A DNA stretch of 64,000 bases from Romboutsia lituseburensis (GCF_024723825.1 NZ_JANQBQ010000001.1:2542001-2606000), one strand, 5' to 3'; positions 1 to 9,296 are shown, counted from the stretch's first letter. The notes: generated from the letters alone by a model not told the origin. Numbers and translations are program-made.

Positions 1-226
1 CTATTGAAGATGGCCTCAGAGCTTTTTATCCGAATAATAGTATTATTACTATTTTTAAGATAAAACGATTAGACTCGTTATAGTCTACTAAGATATCTAG
101 CATATATCCATTTTAAAATGTTTATTGTAGAACATTTTAAAATTATAATATATATTTGTCTAGATAAATTAGGGTGGTACCGTGATTAATCTCGCCCCTA
201 TGTTTTATAGGAGGCGAGTTTTTTAG
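1..226 (+). promoter_or_regulatory. T-box leader of metG (5' end outside window)
   Basis: The T-box sequence AGGGTGGTACCGTG lies at 171-184, followed by a GC-rich intrinsic terminator (CTCGCC at 191-196 pairing with GGCGAG at 213-218, then a T run). This is the antiterminator/terminator pair of a tRNA-sensing leader, placed 40 bp before metG. Uncharged tRNA would stabilise the antiterminator and allow transcription. The ATG at 10-12, followed by G, could be the Met specifier codon, but most of stem I is outside the window so this cannot be confirmed. Confidence 0.88.
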
Positions 227-267
227 TTTAAATAAAAATAAATCGATATAGTAGGAGGCAAAATAAT

Positions 268-2205
268 ATGACAAAGCCAAGTTTTTATGTAACAACACCT
301 ATATATTACCCAAGTGGTAATCTTCACATAGGTCATACTTATACAACAGTTGCAGCAGATGCAATAGCAAGATTTAAACGTTTCTGTGGATATGATGTAA
401 AGTTCTTAACAGGAACAGATGAACACGGAGAAAAAATACAAAAAACTGCTAGAGAGAAAGGTATGACAGAGATAGAGTACTTAGATGGAATGATAGCAGA
501 TATACAAAAATTATGGAATACTATGGATATATCATATGATGATTTCATAAGAACAACACAAGACAGACATAAGGTTATAATACAAAAAATATTTACTAAA
601 TTATATGAGCAAGGTGATATCTACAAAGGTGCATATGAAGGAAAATACTGTACTCCATGTGAAAGTTTCTGGACGGAATCTCAATTATTAGAAGGAAATA
701 AATGCCCAGACTGCGGAAGAGAAACATATGATGCTAAGGAAGAAGCGTACTTCTTTAAATTATCTAAGTATGAAAATAGATTAAGAGAATTATTTGCAGA
801 CCCTAACTTCTGTTTCCCAGTATCTAGAAAAAATGAAATGGTTGCTAACTTCTTAGATAAAGGATTAGAAGATTTATGTGTAACTAGAACTACTTTTGAT
901 TGGGGTATAAAAGTTCCATTCGACGAAAAACATGTAATATATGTTTGGGTAGATGCTTTATGTAACTATATAACAGCTCTTGGATACATGAGTGAAAATG
1001 ATAGCGAATATAAAAAATTCTGGCCAGCAAATGTTCATATAGTAGGTAAAGAAATAATGAGATTCCATACTATAATATGGCCAGCGATACTTATGGCATT
1101 AGGTGAAGAAGTACCTACACAAGTATACGGACATGGATGGATATTATTTGATAATGATAAGATGAGTAAATCAAAAGGTAATATAGTATATCCAGAACAA
1201 ATGATAGAAAGATATGGCGTGGATGCTCTAAAATACTTCTTATTAAGAGAATTTGCATTTGGTCAAGATGGAAACTATACTCATAGAAACTTTGTAACAA
1301 GACTTAACTCAGATCTTGCTAATGATTTAGGAAACTTAGTAAGCAGAACGGTAGCAATGGTAGAAAAATATAATGGTGGGATAATACCAATGCCTAAAGC
1401 AACTACTGAATTTGATGCAGATTTAAAATTAGTTGCTAAGCTTTCAGTAGAAAACTTTGAAAATGAAATGAATAAACTTCAATTTAATGAAGCATTAGAG
1501 AGTGCTTGGAAATTAATAAGAAGAACTAATAAATATATAGATGAAACTATGCCTTGGGCTTTAGCTAAAGATGAATCTCAAAAAGATACTTTAGATACAG
1601 TATTATATAACTTATGTGAATCTATAAGAATAGTAGCTACACTTATAAACCCAATAATGAATGCTACTGCTAAGAAGATATATACTCAATTAGGAGTAAC
1701 AGATGAAAATATGATGACTTGGGAAAGTGTTAAAACATTTGGGCTTATAGGAGAAGACACAAAAGTTCATAAAGGAGAATCTTTATTCCCAAGATTAGAT
1801 ATAGAGAAAGAAGTAGAAGAGCTAAACGAGCTATTCTCAGAAAAGAAGGAAGAAGCAAAAGAAGAACCTATAGAGCATAAAGAAAATATAACTATAGATG
1901 AATTAGATAAAGTTGAATTAAGAGTTGGTAAAGTTATAAGTTGTGAAAAACATCCAAAAGCAGATAGATTATTAGTATCTCAAATAAAAATCGGACCAGA
2001 AACTAGACAAATAGTATCAGGAATAGCTAAGTGGTACAAGCCAGAAGATATGGTTGGAAAAGATGTAGTAGTAGTATGCAATTTAAAGCCAGTTAAATTA
2101 AGAGGTGTAGAATCTCAAGGTATGATACTAGCAGCTGGAAATGATGGAGACGATTTAGTTGTTCCTGTAGCAACAGGTGCTAAGGATGGATGCGAAGTTC
2201 GTTAA
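268..2205 (+). CDS. metG: Methionyl-tRNA synthetase with C-terminal tRNA-binding domain
   Basis: Charges tRNA-Met with methionine in the cytoplasm, using ATP. The 645-residue product has the class I signature HIGH at residues 20-23 and KMSKS at 298-302. A four-cysteine zinc knuckle is visible (C128xxC131 and C146xxC149). The last 100 or so residues form an EMAP/Arc1-like tRNA-binding domain (from about 545, with the run [20 protein letters not shown]), as in the dimeric bacterial enzymes. The ATG follows AGGAGG with good spacing. The T-box in front indicates control by tRNA-Met charging. tatD follows 19 bp later and is probably co-transcribed. Confidence 0.98.
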   Translation: MTKPSFYVTTPIYYPSGNLHIGHTYTTVAADAIARFKRFCGYDVKFLTGTDEHGEKIQKTAREKGMTEIEYLDGMIADIQKLWNTMDISYDDFIRTTQDRHKVIIQKIFTKLYEQGDIYKGAYEGKYCTPCESFWTESQLLEGNKCPDCGRETYDAKEEAYFFKLSKYENRLRELFADPNFCFPVSRKNEMVANFLDKGLEDLCVTRTTFDWGIKVPFDEKHVIYVWVDALCNYITALGYMSENDSEYKKFWPANVHIVGKEIMRFHTIIWPAILMALGEEVPTQVYGHGWILFDNDKMSKSKGNIVYPEQMIERYGVDALKYFLLREFAFGQDGNYTHRNFVTRLNSDLANDLGNLVSRTVAMVEKYNGGIIPMPKATTEFDADLKLVAKLSVENFENEMNKLQFNEALESAWKLIRRTNKYIDETMPWALAKDESQKDTLDTVLYNLCESIRIVATLINPIMNATAKKIYTQLGVTDENMMTWESVKTFGLIGEDTKVHKGESLFPRLDIEKEVEELNELFSEKKEEAKEEPIEHKENITIDELDKVELRVGKVISCEKHPKADRLLVSQIKIGPETRQIVSGIAKWYKPEDMVGKDVVVVCNLKPVKLRGVESQGMILAAGNDGDDLVVPVATGAKDGCEVR

Positions 2206-2224
2206 TCAGTTAGGAGTGTAAAAA

Positions 2225-2995
2225 ATGTTATTTGACTCACACGCACATTTAAATGATGCAAGATTTGATGAAGATAGAGAAGAATTAATAAATTCTTTAA
2301 AAGATAAGCAAGTAGATTTAGTTCTGAATCCAGGTGCAGATATAGAAAGCTCTATAACTAGTGTAGAATTAGCAAATAAATATGACTTTATATACGCAGC
2401 AGTTGGAGTACATCCACATGATGTAGGAGAGCTAGATAATACAGCTATAGATATTCTTAGAAAGCTTGCTACTGAAAATGAAAAAGTAGTAGCAATAGGT
2501 GAAATTGGATTAGATTATTACTATGATAACTCTCCTAGGGGAATTCAAAGAGAATGGTTTAAAAAGCAAATAGAATTAGCTAATGAACTAAAATTACCTA
2601 TAATAATACATGATAGAGATGCACATGGAGATACTTTTGAGATAATAAAAAATACTAAATCTCCTGAAATAGGATGTGTACTTCATTGCTATAGTGGAAA
2701 TGTAGAATTAGCTAAAGAGTATGTAAAGATGGGATGTTATATTTCTATTCCAGGGACAGTTACTTTTAAGAATAATAAAAAAACAAGAGAAGTAGCTAAA
2801 GAAATACCGTTAGAGTACTTATTAATAGAAACGGATTCTCCATATATGGCACCAGAACCACATAGAGGAAAGAGAAATGATCCATCATTAGTTCAATTTG
2901 TAGCAGATAGAATAGCTCAAGAAAAAGGAATTTCTTATGAGAAAATATGTGAAGCTACAAAAGAAAATGCAAAAAGATTATTTAATATAAAATAA
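2225..2995 (+). CDS. tatD: TatD-family metal-dependent DNase
   Basis: 256 residues, the usual TatD length. It belongs to the amidohydrolase-like TIM-barrel hydrolases that bind two metal ions. Metal ligands seen are the HxH of DSHAHLND (residues 5-12), the Glu of GEIGLDYYYD, the His of IIIHDRDAH and LHCYSG, and the Asp of IETDSPYMAPEPHRG. The family has 3'-5' exonuclease or deoxyribonuclease activity in DNA repair and turnover; the exact substrate here is not known. Start chosen at the ATG after TAGGAG. It sits directly after metG, as in many Firmicutes, and a strong terminator follows. Confidence 0.95.
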   Translation: MLFDSHAHLNDARFDEDREELINSLKDKQVDLVLNPGADIESSITSVELANKYDFIYAAVGVHPHDVGELDNTAIDILRKLATENEKVVAIGEIGLDYYYDNSPRGIQREWFKKQIELANELKLPIIIHDRDAHGDTFEIIKNTKSPEIGCVLHCYSGNVELAKEYVKMGCYISIPGTVTFKNNKKTREVAKEIPLEYLLIETDSPYMAPEPHRGKRNDPSLVQFVADRIAQEKGISYEKICEATKENAKRLFNIK

Positions 2996-3001
2996 TTAAT
3001 A

Positions 3002-3034
3002 AAAAAGCACTAGTTAAAAACTAGTGCTTTTTTA
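3002..3034 (+). terminator. Intrinsic terminator after metG-tatD
   Basis: GCACTAG at 3007-3013 pairs with CTAGTGC at 3021-3027, extended by A/T pairs and followed by seven T. It closes the metG-tatD unit. Confidence 0.9.
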
Positions 3035-3139
3035 CATTTAAGTAAATTATTATGCACAAAAAATCTAATTTAGTAGAACTAATAATTAAAGTGTAAAAAA
3101 ATCTATAATTAAATGTAAAAAATATATATAAAATAAATA

Positions 3140-3235
3140 GACAATCATGGTGTATACTGGTTAATATATAAATAGAAGCATAGAGATATAATCTGTATAT
3201 GGGTACCTAGATTATATTGAGCAATTGGTACAACC
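3140..3235 (+). promoter_or_regulatory. Structured 5' leader, candidate c-di-GMP-II riboswitch
   Basis: Just before a terminator and upstream of an EAL-domain gene lies a folded leader. GTACC (3202-3206) pairs with GGTAC (3227-3231) around an internal GAGCAATT. This is followed directly by AACCGGC, and a GGTT at 3159-3162 could pair with that AACC as a pseudoknot. A second stem (3180-3198, ATAGAGA/TCTGTAT) lies between. The stem followed by AACCG and the GGTT pseudoknot partner resemble class II c-di-GMP aptamers as I remember them (for example from C. acetobutylicum). The P1 stem and the 5' half do not match clearly, so the class is a hypothesis. Confidence 0.42.
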
Positions 3236-3270
3236 GGCTAAAAATATTTAAGATGTTTTTAGCCTTTTTT
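3236..3270 (+). terminator. Leader terminator (possible riboswitch expression platform)
   Basis: GGCTAAAAA (3236-3244) pairs with TTTTTAGCC (3256-3264), followed by six T. It starts right at the end of the candidate aptamer and ends 107 bp before the EAL gene, the usual arrangement for transcriptional attenuation. 3271-3377 is AT-rich with no gene that I can support. Confidence 0.85.
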
Positions 3271-3377
3271 AGATACAAATAAGGTTTAACTTTAATTGAA
3301 TTTAAAAAAGGCATTTAAGGAATCAATTAAATTATTATTGAACTTAAAAACCTACTTTAATTGTACTTGGAGGATGT

Positions 3378-4166
3378 ATGAACGAAAATCAGTATAATAA
3401 GCACCTTGAATTAAAGAAAAATATACTCAAAAGTAAAAATATTAAAGAAGCTGGATTTACACTAGTGTATCAACCAAAGATAAATCTAGAAAATAAGCAC
3501 GTAATTTCATGGGAAGTTTTAAGCAGATGGGAACATAAAAAATATGGATTTATATCACCTATTGAATTTATAAAAATTATAAAAGAACTAGAAATGGAGT
3601 ATCAATTTGATATTTATGTATTAGAAGAGGTATATGAAGATATTAGTACTATAAATGGTGATAGCAATACATATTCTATAAATATATCAACAAATACATT
3701 AAAAATAAAAAATATAGATAAAGAAATTATCGATATAACTAAAAGATATAATATAAATCCTAAAAATATAACTTTTGAGGTAGTAGAAACTAGTGACATA
3801 GAATCATATGATCTTATAACTGATACGATAAATAATCTTAATAATATAGGTTTTAGCATATCCATAGATGACTTTGGTACAGGATATTCATCTTACTATA
3901 GATTGTGTAATATGAAATTTAATGAAATAAAGATTCCTAAAGAATTTTTACCGACAGACACAACAGATAAAGAAAGAAAGATAAAAGTATTAAAGAGTAT
4001 TGTAGATATGGCAAAAAGCTTAGAGTGTAAGGTAGTTATAGAAGGTATTGAAACGATTGAAAATCATAAATTAGCTAAAATGCTTGAGATTGATTATGCG
4101 CAAGGTTTTTTATATTCTCATCCTATTTCATTTGAAGAATATTTAAATTTGATGGCAAATGAATAA
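3378..4166 (+). CDS. EAL-domain cyclic di-GMP phosphodiesterase
   Basis: A stand-alone EAL domain of 262 residues with no sensor, membrane or GGDEF part. EAL enzymes hydrolyse c-di-GMP to pGpG with Mg2+ or Mn2+. The signature is EVL (in SWEVLSRWEH). The other expected acidic and polar residues are present: Asn in YSINIST, Glu in FEVVETS, the Asp pair in DDFGTGYSS, Lys in NEIKIPKEF, Glu in VIEGIET and Gln in QGFLYSHP. The KID motif reads KIP, but the Lys is kept, so activity is plausible. The start follows TTGGAGG. It is a single-gene unit behind its own leader and terminator, so control by c-di-GMP itself would be a negative feedback. Confidence 0.9.
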   Translation: MNENQYNKHLELKKNILKSKNIKEAGFTLVYQPKINLENKHVISWEVLSRWEHKKYGFISPIEFIKIIKELEMEYQFDIYVLEEVYEDISTINGDSNTYSINISTNTLKIKNIDKEIIDITKRYNINPKNITFEVVETSDIESYDLITDTINNLNNIGFSISIDDFGTGYSSYYRLCNMKFNEIKIPKEFLPTDTTDKERKIKVLKSIVDMAKSLECKVVIEGIETIENHKLAKMLEIDYAQGFLYSHPISFEEYLNLMANE

Positions 4167-4253
4167 TGTTGTAATAACTCCTTGATATTATGAATATAGT
4201 TTATAGAAAAGCTTATAAACTTTTATTTACTAAAGAGGGGGAGAGGTTTACTT

Positions 4254-4928
4254 ATGGGTGTTAAAAATACATTCAAAGGTCCTATACTACTTATGTTAAC
4301 AGCAGGTACGATAGTATTAGGAACATACTCTGGAATAAACAAAGAGATATCATTAACTTTAGATGGACAAACTGTAAAATATGATACTGTTTCAAATACT
4401 GTAGAATCATTTTTAGTTAATAAAAAGATAAAGGTACCAGAAGGTAGTAGGATAGAACCTAATTTAAATACAAAACTAACTAATAACATGGATATAGAAA
4501 TAGTAACTCAGTTTCCTATAAAAATAAAAGATGGAAAAAGAGTATTAGAACATGAAACTAATAAAACAACTGTAGCAGAAGTATTAGAAGAATGTAATAT
4601 AGGGGTTAAAGATAAAGATATATTAAATAAAGATTTAAATCAAAAAATAAATTCAGAAGATACTATAGAAATAATAAGGGTTAGCGAAAGCATAAAGAAA
4701 GAAGTCAAAGAAATTCCATTTAAAATAAAGATAGTAGAAGATAATGCATTACTAGAAGGAAAGACAAAAACGAAAATATATGGTAAAAAAGGAAAGATAG
4801 AGATATCTTATAAAATATTATCTAAGAATGGAAATATAGTCTCAAAAACTAAAGTAGCAGAAAAAGTATTAGAAAAACCTCAAAATGAGATAGTTAAGAA
4901 GGGATCTTTAAAAACAAGCACTGTTTAA
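4254..4928 (+). CDS. YabE-like surface protein, DUF348 and G5 domains only
   Basis: 224 residues: an N-terminal hydrophobic segment (about 9-25) acts as signal or anchor, then two DUF348-type repeats (about 30-135), then a G5 domain (about 150-220) ending at the C-terminus. The position, before rnmV and rsmA, is that of B. subtilis yabE. YabE proteins continue into a 3D hydrolase-like domain, which is absent here; the reading frame simply ends after G5. It is therefore more likely a wall-binding than a wall-cutting protein. The start follows a strong AGAGGGGGAGAGG. No promoter was identified. Confidence 0.75.
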   Translation: MGVKNTFKGPILLMLTAGTIVLGTYSGINKEISLTLDGQTVKYDTVSNTVESFLVNKKIKVPEGSRIEPNLNTKLTNNMDIEIVTQFPIKIKDGKRVLEHETNKTTVAEVLEECNIGVKDKDILNKDLNQKINSEDTIEIIRVSESIKKEVKEIPFKIKIVEDNALLEGKTKTKIYGKKGKIEISYKILSKNGNIVSKTKVAEKVLEKPQNEIVKKGSLKTSTV

Positions 4929-4961
4929 AAATATAAAATAAAAAATATTTATTATTAAAAT

Positions 4962-5001
4962 AAAAGCTATAGTGCATAATTGTACTATAGCTTTTATTTT
5001 T
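4962..5001 (+). terminator. Terminator after the G5 protein
   Basis: AAAAGCTATAGT (4962-4973) pairs with ACTATAGCTTTT (4984-4995), followed by ATTTTTC. The flanking A and T runs would let it work in both directions. Confidence 0.85.
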
Positions 5002-5086
5002 CTTGATAAAATTACGTAAAAAACGTAAAATATAAAGATGTAAGTTAAGATACGAGATTAATAATATATAAAAAGGTGACGCAATA

Positions 5087-5617
5087 ATGATAAAAGAAAT
5101 AATAGTTGTAGAAGGAAAAGATGATGTTACTGCTGTAAAAAGGGCTCTTGATGCAGAACTTATAACTACCGGTGGATTTGGATTTCCAAAAGGTGTTATG
5201 GAACGTATAAAATCAGCACAAAAAAGAAGAGGCGTAATAATATTTACAGATCCTGATTTTGCAGGTGAAAAAATAAGAAAAAAAATAGCGGCAGAAGTAC
5301 CAGGATGTAAGCATGCATTTTTACCAAGAGAAGAAGCTAAAAAAGATGGAGATATAGGAATCGAAAATGCTACTCCAAAGAGTATAATAGCAGCTCTTGA
5401 AAAAGTAAGAACTGAAAGTGCGGAAAAAAGAGAAGAATTTAAGCAAGTAGATTTAATTAGAAATGGGCTTATAGGTAATGAAGATGCATCTATAAGAAGG
5501 GATGAATTAGGTAAAATACTTGGCATAGGATATGGAAATGCAAAACAATTTTTAAATAGATTAAATAATTATGGTGTAACTAGAGAAGAATTTGAACAAG
5601 CTTTAGATACAATTTAA
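5087..5617 (+). CDS. rnmV: Ribonuclease M5
   Basis: 176 residues. RNase M5 makes the final cuts in 5S rRNA maturation, on ribosomal protein-bound precursor. A Toprim domain fills the N-terminal half: the Glu of IIVVEGKDDV (residues about 4-13) and the DxD of FTDPDFAGEKIRKKI (about 60) are the metal-binding residues. The C-terminal part, with GYGNAKQFLNRLNNYGVT, is the helical region typical of the family. ATG after AAAGGTGA. It precedes rsmA by 78 bp, the standard Firmicute pairing. Confidence 0.95.
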   Translation: MIKEIIVVEGKDDVTAVKRALDAELITTGGFGFPKGVMERIKSAQKRRGVIIFTDPDFAGEKIRKKIAAEVPGCKHAFLPREEAKKDGDIGIENATPKSIIAALEKVRTESAEKREEFKQVDLIRNGLIGNEDASIRRDELGKILGIGYGNAKQFLNRLNNYGVTREEFEQALDTI

Positions 5618-5695
5618 GCCATTGATTATTTAATATAGTAGTAAGTTTAATTTTATTACTTTAATTAATTACAAAATAAGAATAGGAGAACATAT

Positions 5696-6565
5696 ATGGA
5701 TAGACTTTCATCACATAGAGCAACCAAAGGTGTTGTTGAAAAGCACGGATTTAAATTTTCAAAGTCTTTAGGACAAAACTTTTTAATTGATGATAATGTA
5801 ATTGATAGAATATTAGATGGAGCAAGACTTTCAGAAGGAGACAACATAATAGAGGTTGGGCCTGGAATTGGTACTTTAACTCGTGAAATGGGTAAAGTAG
5901 CTGATAAAGTTGTTGCTATAGAAATAGATAGAACTCTAATACCTATATTAAAAGAAACTTTAGATGAATTTGATAATATAGAAGTAGTAAATCAAGATAT
6001 ATTAAAAGTAGATGTACAAGAGTTAATTAAAGAAAAGTTAAGTGGAGGGCCAGTAAAATTAGTAGCTAACCTTCCATATTATATAACAACACCAATAGTT
6101 ATGAAATTTTTAGAAGAAGATATACCAGTAACTGATATAGTAGTTATGGTACAAAAAGAAGTAGCAGATAGAATGAATGCTGGCCCAGGAACAAAGGATT
6201 ATGGAGCATTATCCGTAGCCGTTCAGTATTATTGTGACACTGAAATAGTTGCAAAAGCTCCAAGACATATGTTTATACCACAACCAAATGTAGACTCAAC
6301 AGTTATAGGACTTCATGTAAGGACTGAAAGAAAGTATCCTGTTGACAGTGAAGAAATATTCTTTAAAACAGTTAAAGCAGCATTTGGACAAAGAAGAAAA
6401 ACATTACTTAATGCACTAAGTGGTTTAGGATTTTTAACTAAAGATCAAATAAAAGAAGTATTAGCAGATGCTAATATAGATGAAAAGAGAAGAGGAGAAA
6501 CTCTTACTATAGAAGAGTTTGCTACCCTTTCAAATAGAGTAAATGCAAAGGTACCTTCAAAATAG
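5696..6565 (+). CDS. rsmA: 16S rRNA dimethyladenosine transferase
   Basis: Dimethylates two adjacent adenines in the 3' terminal hairpin of 16S rRNA, late in 30S assembly, using S-adenosylmethionine. The 289-residue protein has the SAM-binding VGPGIGTLTREM (about 57-68), the acidic VVAIEIDRTL, and the catalytic NLPYYITTPI typical of KsgA/Dim1 enzymes. Its C-terminal helical domain is complete, with GQRRKTLLNALSGL. ATG after AGGAGA. The stop codon lies inside the loop of its own terminator. Confidence 0.97.
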   Translation: MDRLSSHRATKGVVEKHGFKFSKSLGQNFLIDDNVIDRILDGARLSEGDNIIEVGPGIGTLTREMGKVADKVVAIEIDRTLIPILKETLDEFDNIEVVNQDILKVDVQELIKEKLSGGPVKLVANLPYYITTPIVMKFLEEDIPVTDIVVMVQKEVADRMNAGPGTKDYGALSVAVQYYCDTEIVAKAPRHMFIPQPNVDSTVIGLHVRTERKYPVDSEEIFFKTVKAAFGQRRKTLLNALSGLGFLTKDQIKEVLADANIDEKRRGETLTIEEFATLSNRVNAKVPSK

Positions 6566-6580
6566 AAGGTACTTTTTTTA
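6548..6580 (+). terminator. Terminator overlapping the end of rsmA
   Basis: GTACCTTC (6551-6558) pairs with GAAGGTAC (6565-6572), followed by seven T. The rsmA stop codon falls within the loop. Confidence 0.85.
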
Positions 6581-6631
6581 TATATATAAACATATACTAT
6601 CTAGAGAGATTATGTTAAGGGGGGAAGAGAG

Positions 6632-7849
6632 ATGGCTTCTAAGAGAAAATTCAAGAGGGATTATATAATCCTTGAAGCTAAAGACACTAATTTTAGATAT
6701 AAAGAACGCATTTTACCTAAGGCATTTGCTAAGGTAGAAATAAATGATGAAAAGTCAATAGTATCACTATATGTAGAAAATCTTAAATGTGTAAAAGATG
6801 GTTATAGAGTTGTTGCAATACAAAGTGATTACGAAACTTTAGACCTAGGTAAAGTTGTTTTAAGTGAACAAGGAAAAGGGGAATTCGTTTTAAATTTAGA
6901 CAGAGATGATGTAGAAATAAAAGGTATAGCATTGTTATATGAAAAATCTGTTCCACTAATAGGATTTAAAGGCAGTAAAATAGAAAACTATGAAGAAATA
7001 CTATTTACAGGTGAGGATGAATACGAAGAAGATGAGTATGAAGAATATGAAGAAATAGAATATATAGAAATAGACGATGCTGATGACATACAAGAGTATG
7101 AAGAAATAGAATATATAGAGATAGATGATGATAGTGAATATGAAGAAATAGAAGATGAATATGAAGAAGATGATGAATACATTGAAATCAGTGATGATGA
7201 AGTAGAGTATGAATGTGATGAAGAATGCGAAGAAGAATATGAAGAGTATGATAATGTAGAAGAAACTATAGAGCGTAATATATCTCAACAAAATCATACT
7301 AATGCTCAACAACCAAAACAAAAACAACCACCTAGAAAAAATACAGCTTTAAATAAACAGAAGAAACTTAATTATGATCCACAAAATAAATATACAAATA
7401 CATCACAAGAAAGTAAGACAAATTTAAAAACAGCTGGAGTATTATTAATGCCAAGACAAATAAAAAAAGGCCTAAAATATTTTAATGAAGTTAAACCTTT
7501 TGTTACAAGAGATGTAGATGATACAAGATGGTGGAAAATAGAAATAAGCCCAACTACATTATGTGGATACACAATGCCTTATCTTGGTTATGTAAATTCA
7601 TTAAATTACACTATGTATAGTGATGCTGTAATGCAATCTTATAAATATAGACATTATTTATTTGGAGTTCAATATGATGAATATAATAAGAGAAAACATT
7701 ATATATATGCAGTTCCAGGACATAAAAATGAACAACCAGATAAAGGTCATACTGGATTTACTACTTATCAACCATGTGATACAAGAAATGACAGTTTAGG
7801 ATATTGGCTATGTTTTATAGACTCTAGAACTAGAAGAATAACAAAATAA
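6632..7849 (+). CDS. Acidic Glu/Tyr-repeat protein of unknown function
   Basis: 405 residues in three parts. Residues 1-125 are a folded-looking beta-rich domain. Residues about 126-225 are almost entirely E, D, Y and I, with two copies of a 17-residue unit starting YEEIEYIEIDD. A Gln/Asn/Lys-rich linker (about 226-285) leads to a Trp/Tyr-rich C-terminal domain with DTRWWKIEISPTTLCGYTMP, YRHYLFGVQYDEYNKRKHYIY and GYWLCFIDSRTRRI. No signal peptide or membrane segment is seen. I do not recognise the family with confidence. The start follows AGGGGGGAAGAG. It stands alone between a terminator and the next gene. Confidence 0.85.
   Translation: MASKRKFKRDYIILEAKDTNFRYKERILPKAFAKVEINDEKSIVSLYVENLKCVKDGYRVVAIQSDYETLDLGKVVLSEQGKGEFVLNLDRDDVEIKGIALLYEKSVPLIGFKGSKIENYEEILFTGEDEYEEDEYEEYEEIEYIEIDDADDIQEYEEIEYIEIDDDSEYEEIEDEYEEDDEYIEISDDEVEYECDEECEEEYEEYDNVEETIERNISQQNHTNAQQPKQKQPPRKNTALNKQKKLNYDPQNKYTNTSQESKTNLKTAGVLLMPRQIKKGLKYFNEVKPFVTRDVDDTRWWKIEISPTTLCGYTMPYLGYVNSLNYTMYSDAVMQSYKYRHYLFGVQYDEYNKRKHYIYAVPGHKNEQPDKGHTGFTTYQPCDTRNDSLGYWLCFIDSRTRRITK
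7046..7130 (+). repeat. 51-bp period tandem repeat in an acidic coding region
   Basis: Two 34-bp copies beginning TATGAAGAAATAGAATATAT (7046-7079 and 7097-7130) differ at only a few third-position-type bases and are 51 bp (17 codons) apart. They encode the YEEIEYIEIDD units and look like an in-frame tandem duplication with later drift. Confidence 0.85.
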
Positions 7850-7945
7850 CTAGAATAAATTACCTTTGGTATTGCTAATGTAATGACAATGCTCTAAAAT
7901 ATATAAGTATATAGATATTATTATGTTATTTAGGGAGGCAATGTC

Positions 7946-9061
7946 ATGATAAATAAGCAAAGACTTATAGATGAATTTTTAGAATTAGTACAAATAGATA
8001 GTCCATCTTCACATGAGGGGGAAGTAGCAAAAGTTTTAGTTAAAAAGCTTGAGGAAATCGGTTGTGAAGTAGTTATAGATGAAGCAGGTGTAAAAGCTGG
8101 CGGAGAAACTGGTAATGTTATAGCAACATTAAAAGGAAATAGAGAAGGTAAAAAATTATTATTCAGTTCACACATGGATACAGTTAGCCCAGGTGTAGGA
8201 ATAAAGCCTATAATAGATGAAGCTAAAGGTATAATAAAGAGTGATGGAACTACAGTATTAGGTTCTGATGATAAAGCTGGTATAGCAGCTATACTAGAAG
8301 CATTAAGAACTCTTAAAGAAAATGATGTTAAGCATCCTGACATACAAGTTGTATTCTCAATATGGGAAGAAGGCGGATTATTCGGAGCTAAGTACTTAGA
8401 TTATTCTAAACTAAATGCTGAATATGCATTCGTATTAGATAGTGGTGGGTCTCCAGGAGAAATAATAATTCAAGCACCTGCTCAAGATGTTATAAATGTT
8501 AAAATAACAGGAAAACCAGCTCATGCAGGACTTGAACCTGAAAATGGAATAAGTTCAATAATGGTAGCTTCTAGAGCAATAGAAAATATGAAGTTATTAA
8601 GAATAGATGAAGAAACTACTGCTAACGTAGGTATAGTTAAAGGTGGTATAGCAACTAATATAGTTATGCCAGAATTAGAAGTAGTAGCAGAAGCAAGAAG
8701 TTTAAGCGAAGAAAAACTAGATGCTCAAACTAATCATATGGTAGAAACATTCAAAAAAGCTGCTGAAGAATTTGGAGCTAAAATAGAAATAGAAACTAAC
8801 AGAGCATATGCACCTTTCACTGTAGAAGAAAGTGATGAAATAGTTGCACTTGCTAAAAAAGCTTTCTCTAACATGAAAATAGAAGGATATACAGCTTCTA
8901 CAGGAGGAGGAAGTGACACAAACATATTAAATAAAAATGGAATCAAAGCAGTTAACTTAGGTATAGGTATGAAAAATGCTCATACATTAGAAGAATATAT
9001 AGCTATAGAAGATTTAGTTAACTCTGCAATAATGGTTTCAGAATTAATAAAAGAAGCATAA
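7946..9061 (+). CDS. M20-family metallopeptidase, peptidase T-like
   Basis: 371 residues, cytoplasmic. The two-zinc active site of the M20 family is present: HMDTVSPG (about 74-81), GSDDKAG (about 109-115), the catalytic Glu-Glu of WEEGGLFGAKY (about 138) and DSGG (about 158). A dimerisation domain with KPAHAGLEPENGISS follows, and the last His is in KNAHTLEEYIAI. Such enzymes remove N-terminal residues from di- or tripeptides. This one resembles the PepT-like group, but the substrate cannot be read from sequence. ATG after AGGGAGG; a strong terminator follows. Confidence 0.9.
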   Translation: MINKQRLIDEFLELVQIDSPSSHEGEVAKVLVKKLEEIGCEVVIDEAGVKAGGETGNVIATLKGNREGKKLLFSSHMDTVSPGVGIKPIIDEAKGIIKSDGTTVLGSDDKAGIAAILEALRTLKENDVKHPDIQVVFSIWEEGGLFGAKYLDYSKLNAEYAFVLDSGGSPGEIIIQAPAQDVINVKITGKPAHAGLEPENGISSIMVASRAIENMKLLRIDEETTANVGIVKGGIATNIVMPELEVVAEARSLSEEKLDAQTNHMVETFKKAAEEFGAKIEIETNRAYAPFTVEESDEIVALAKKAFSNMKIEGYTASTGGGSDTNILNKNGIKAVNLGIGMKNAHTLEEYIAIEDLVNSAIMVSELIKEA

Positions 9062-9084
9062 TATTATATAAATATTGTATAATA

Positions 9085-9116
9085 AAAAATCACCTAGCGG
9101 TTGCTAGGTGATTTTT
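9085..9116 (+). terminator. Terminator after the M20 peptidase gene
   Basis: A 14-bp perfect stem, AAAAATCACCTAGC (9085-9098) with GCTAGGTGATTTTT (9103-9116), and a four-base loop. Confidence 0.92.
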
Positions 9117-9296
9117 CACGTTCATAAGGATTGATAATCGGTATTAAGAGTAAAATGTATCCATTACCAGATGAAATTAGTTTTTTGGTTAAATTATCAA
9201 ACAATGGATATAAGTTTAAAAGTGAATAAAATATTAGAAAAACATAAATCTAATATAAAAATTAAAATTTAATTTACAATAATGGAGGATATTAAA

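Noticed and set aside
4894-5526. 210-codon minus-strand frame opposite rnmV
   Set aside because: rnmV is clearly real with Toprim motifs; the opposite frame has no recognisable motifs or ribosome-binding site.
7001-7327. Open frames on the minus strand opposite the acidic repeat protein
   Set aside because: They mirror the low-complexity GAA/GAT repeats of the real gene and have no coding features of their own.
9155-9229. 24-codon ORF after the M20 peptidase terminator
   Set aside because: No convincing ribosome-binding site and very short; could be a remnant but cannot be supported.
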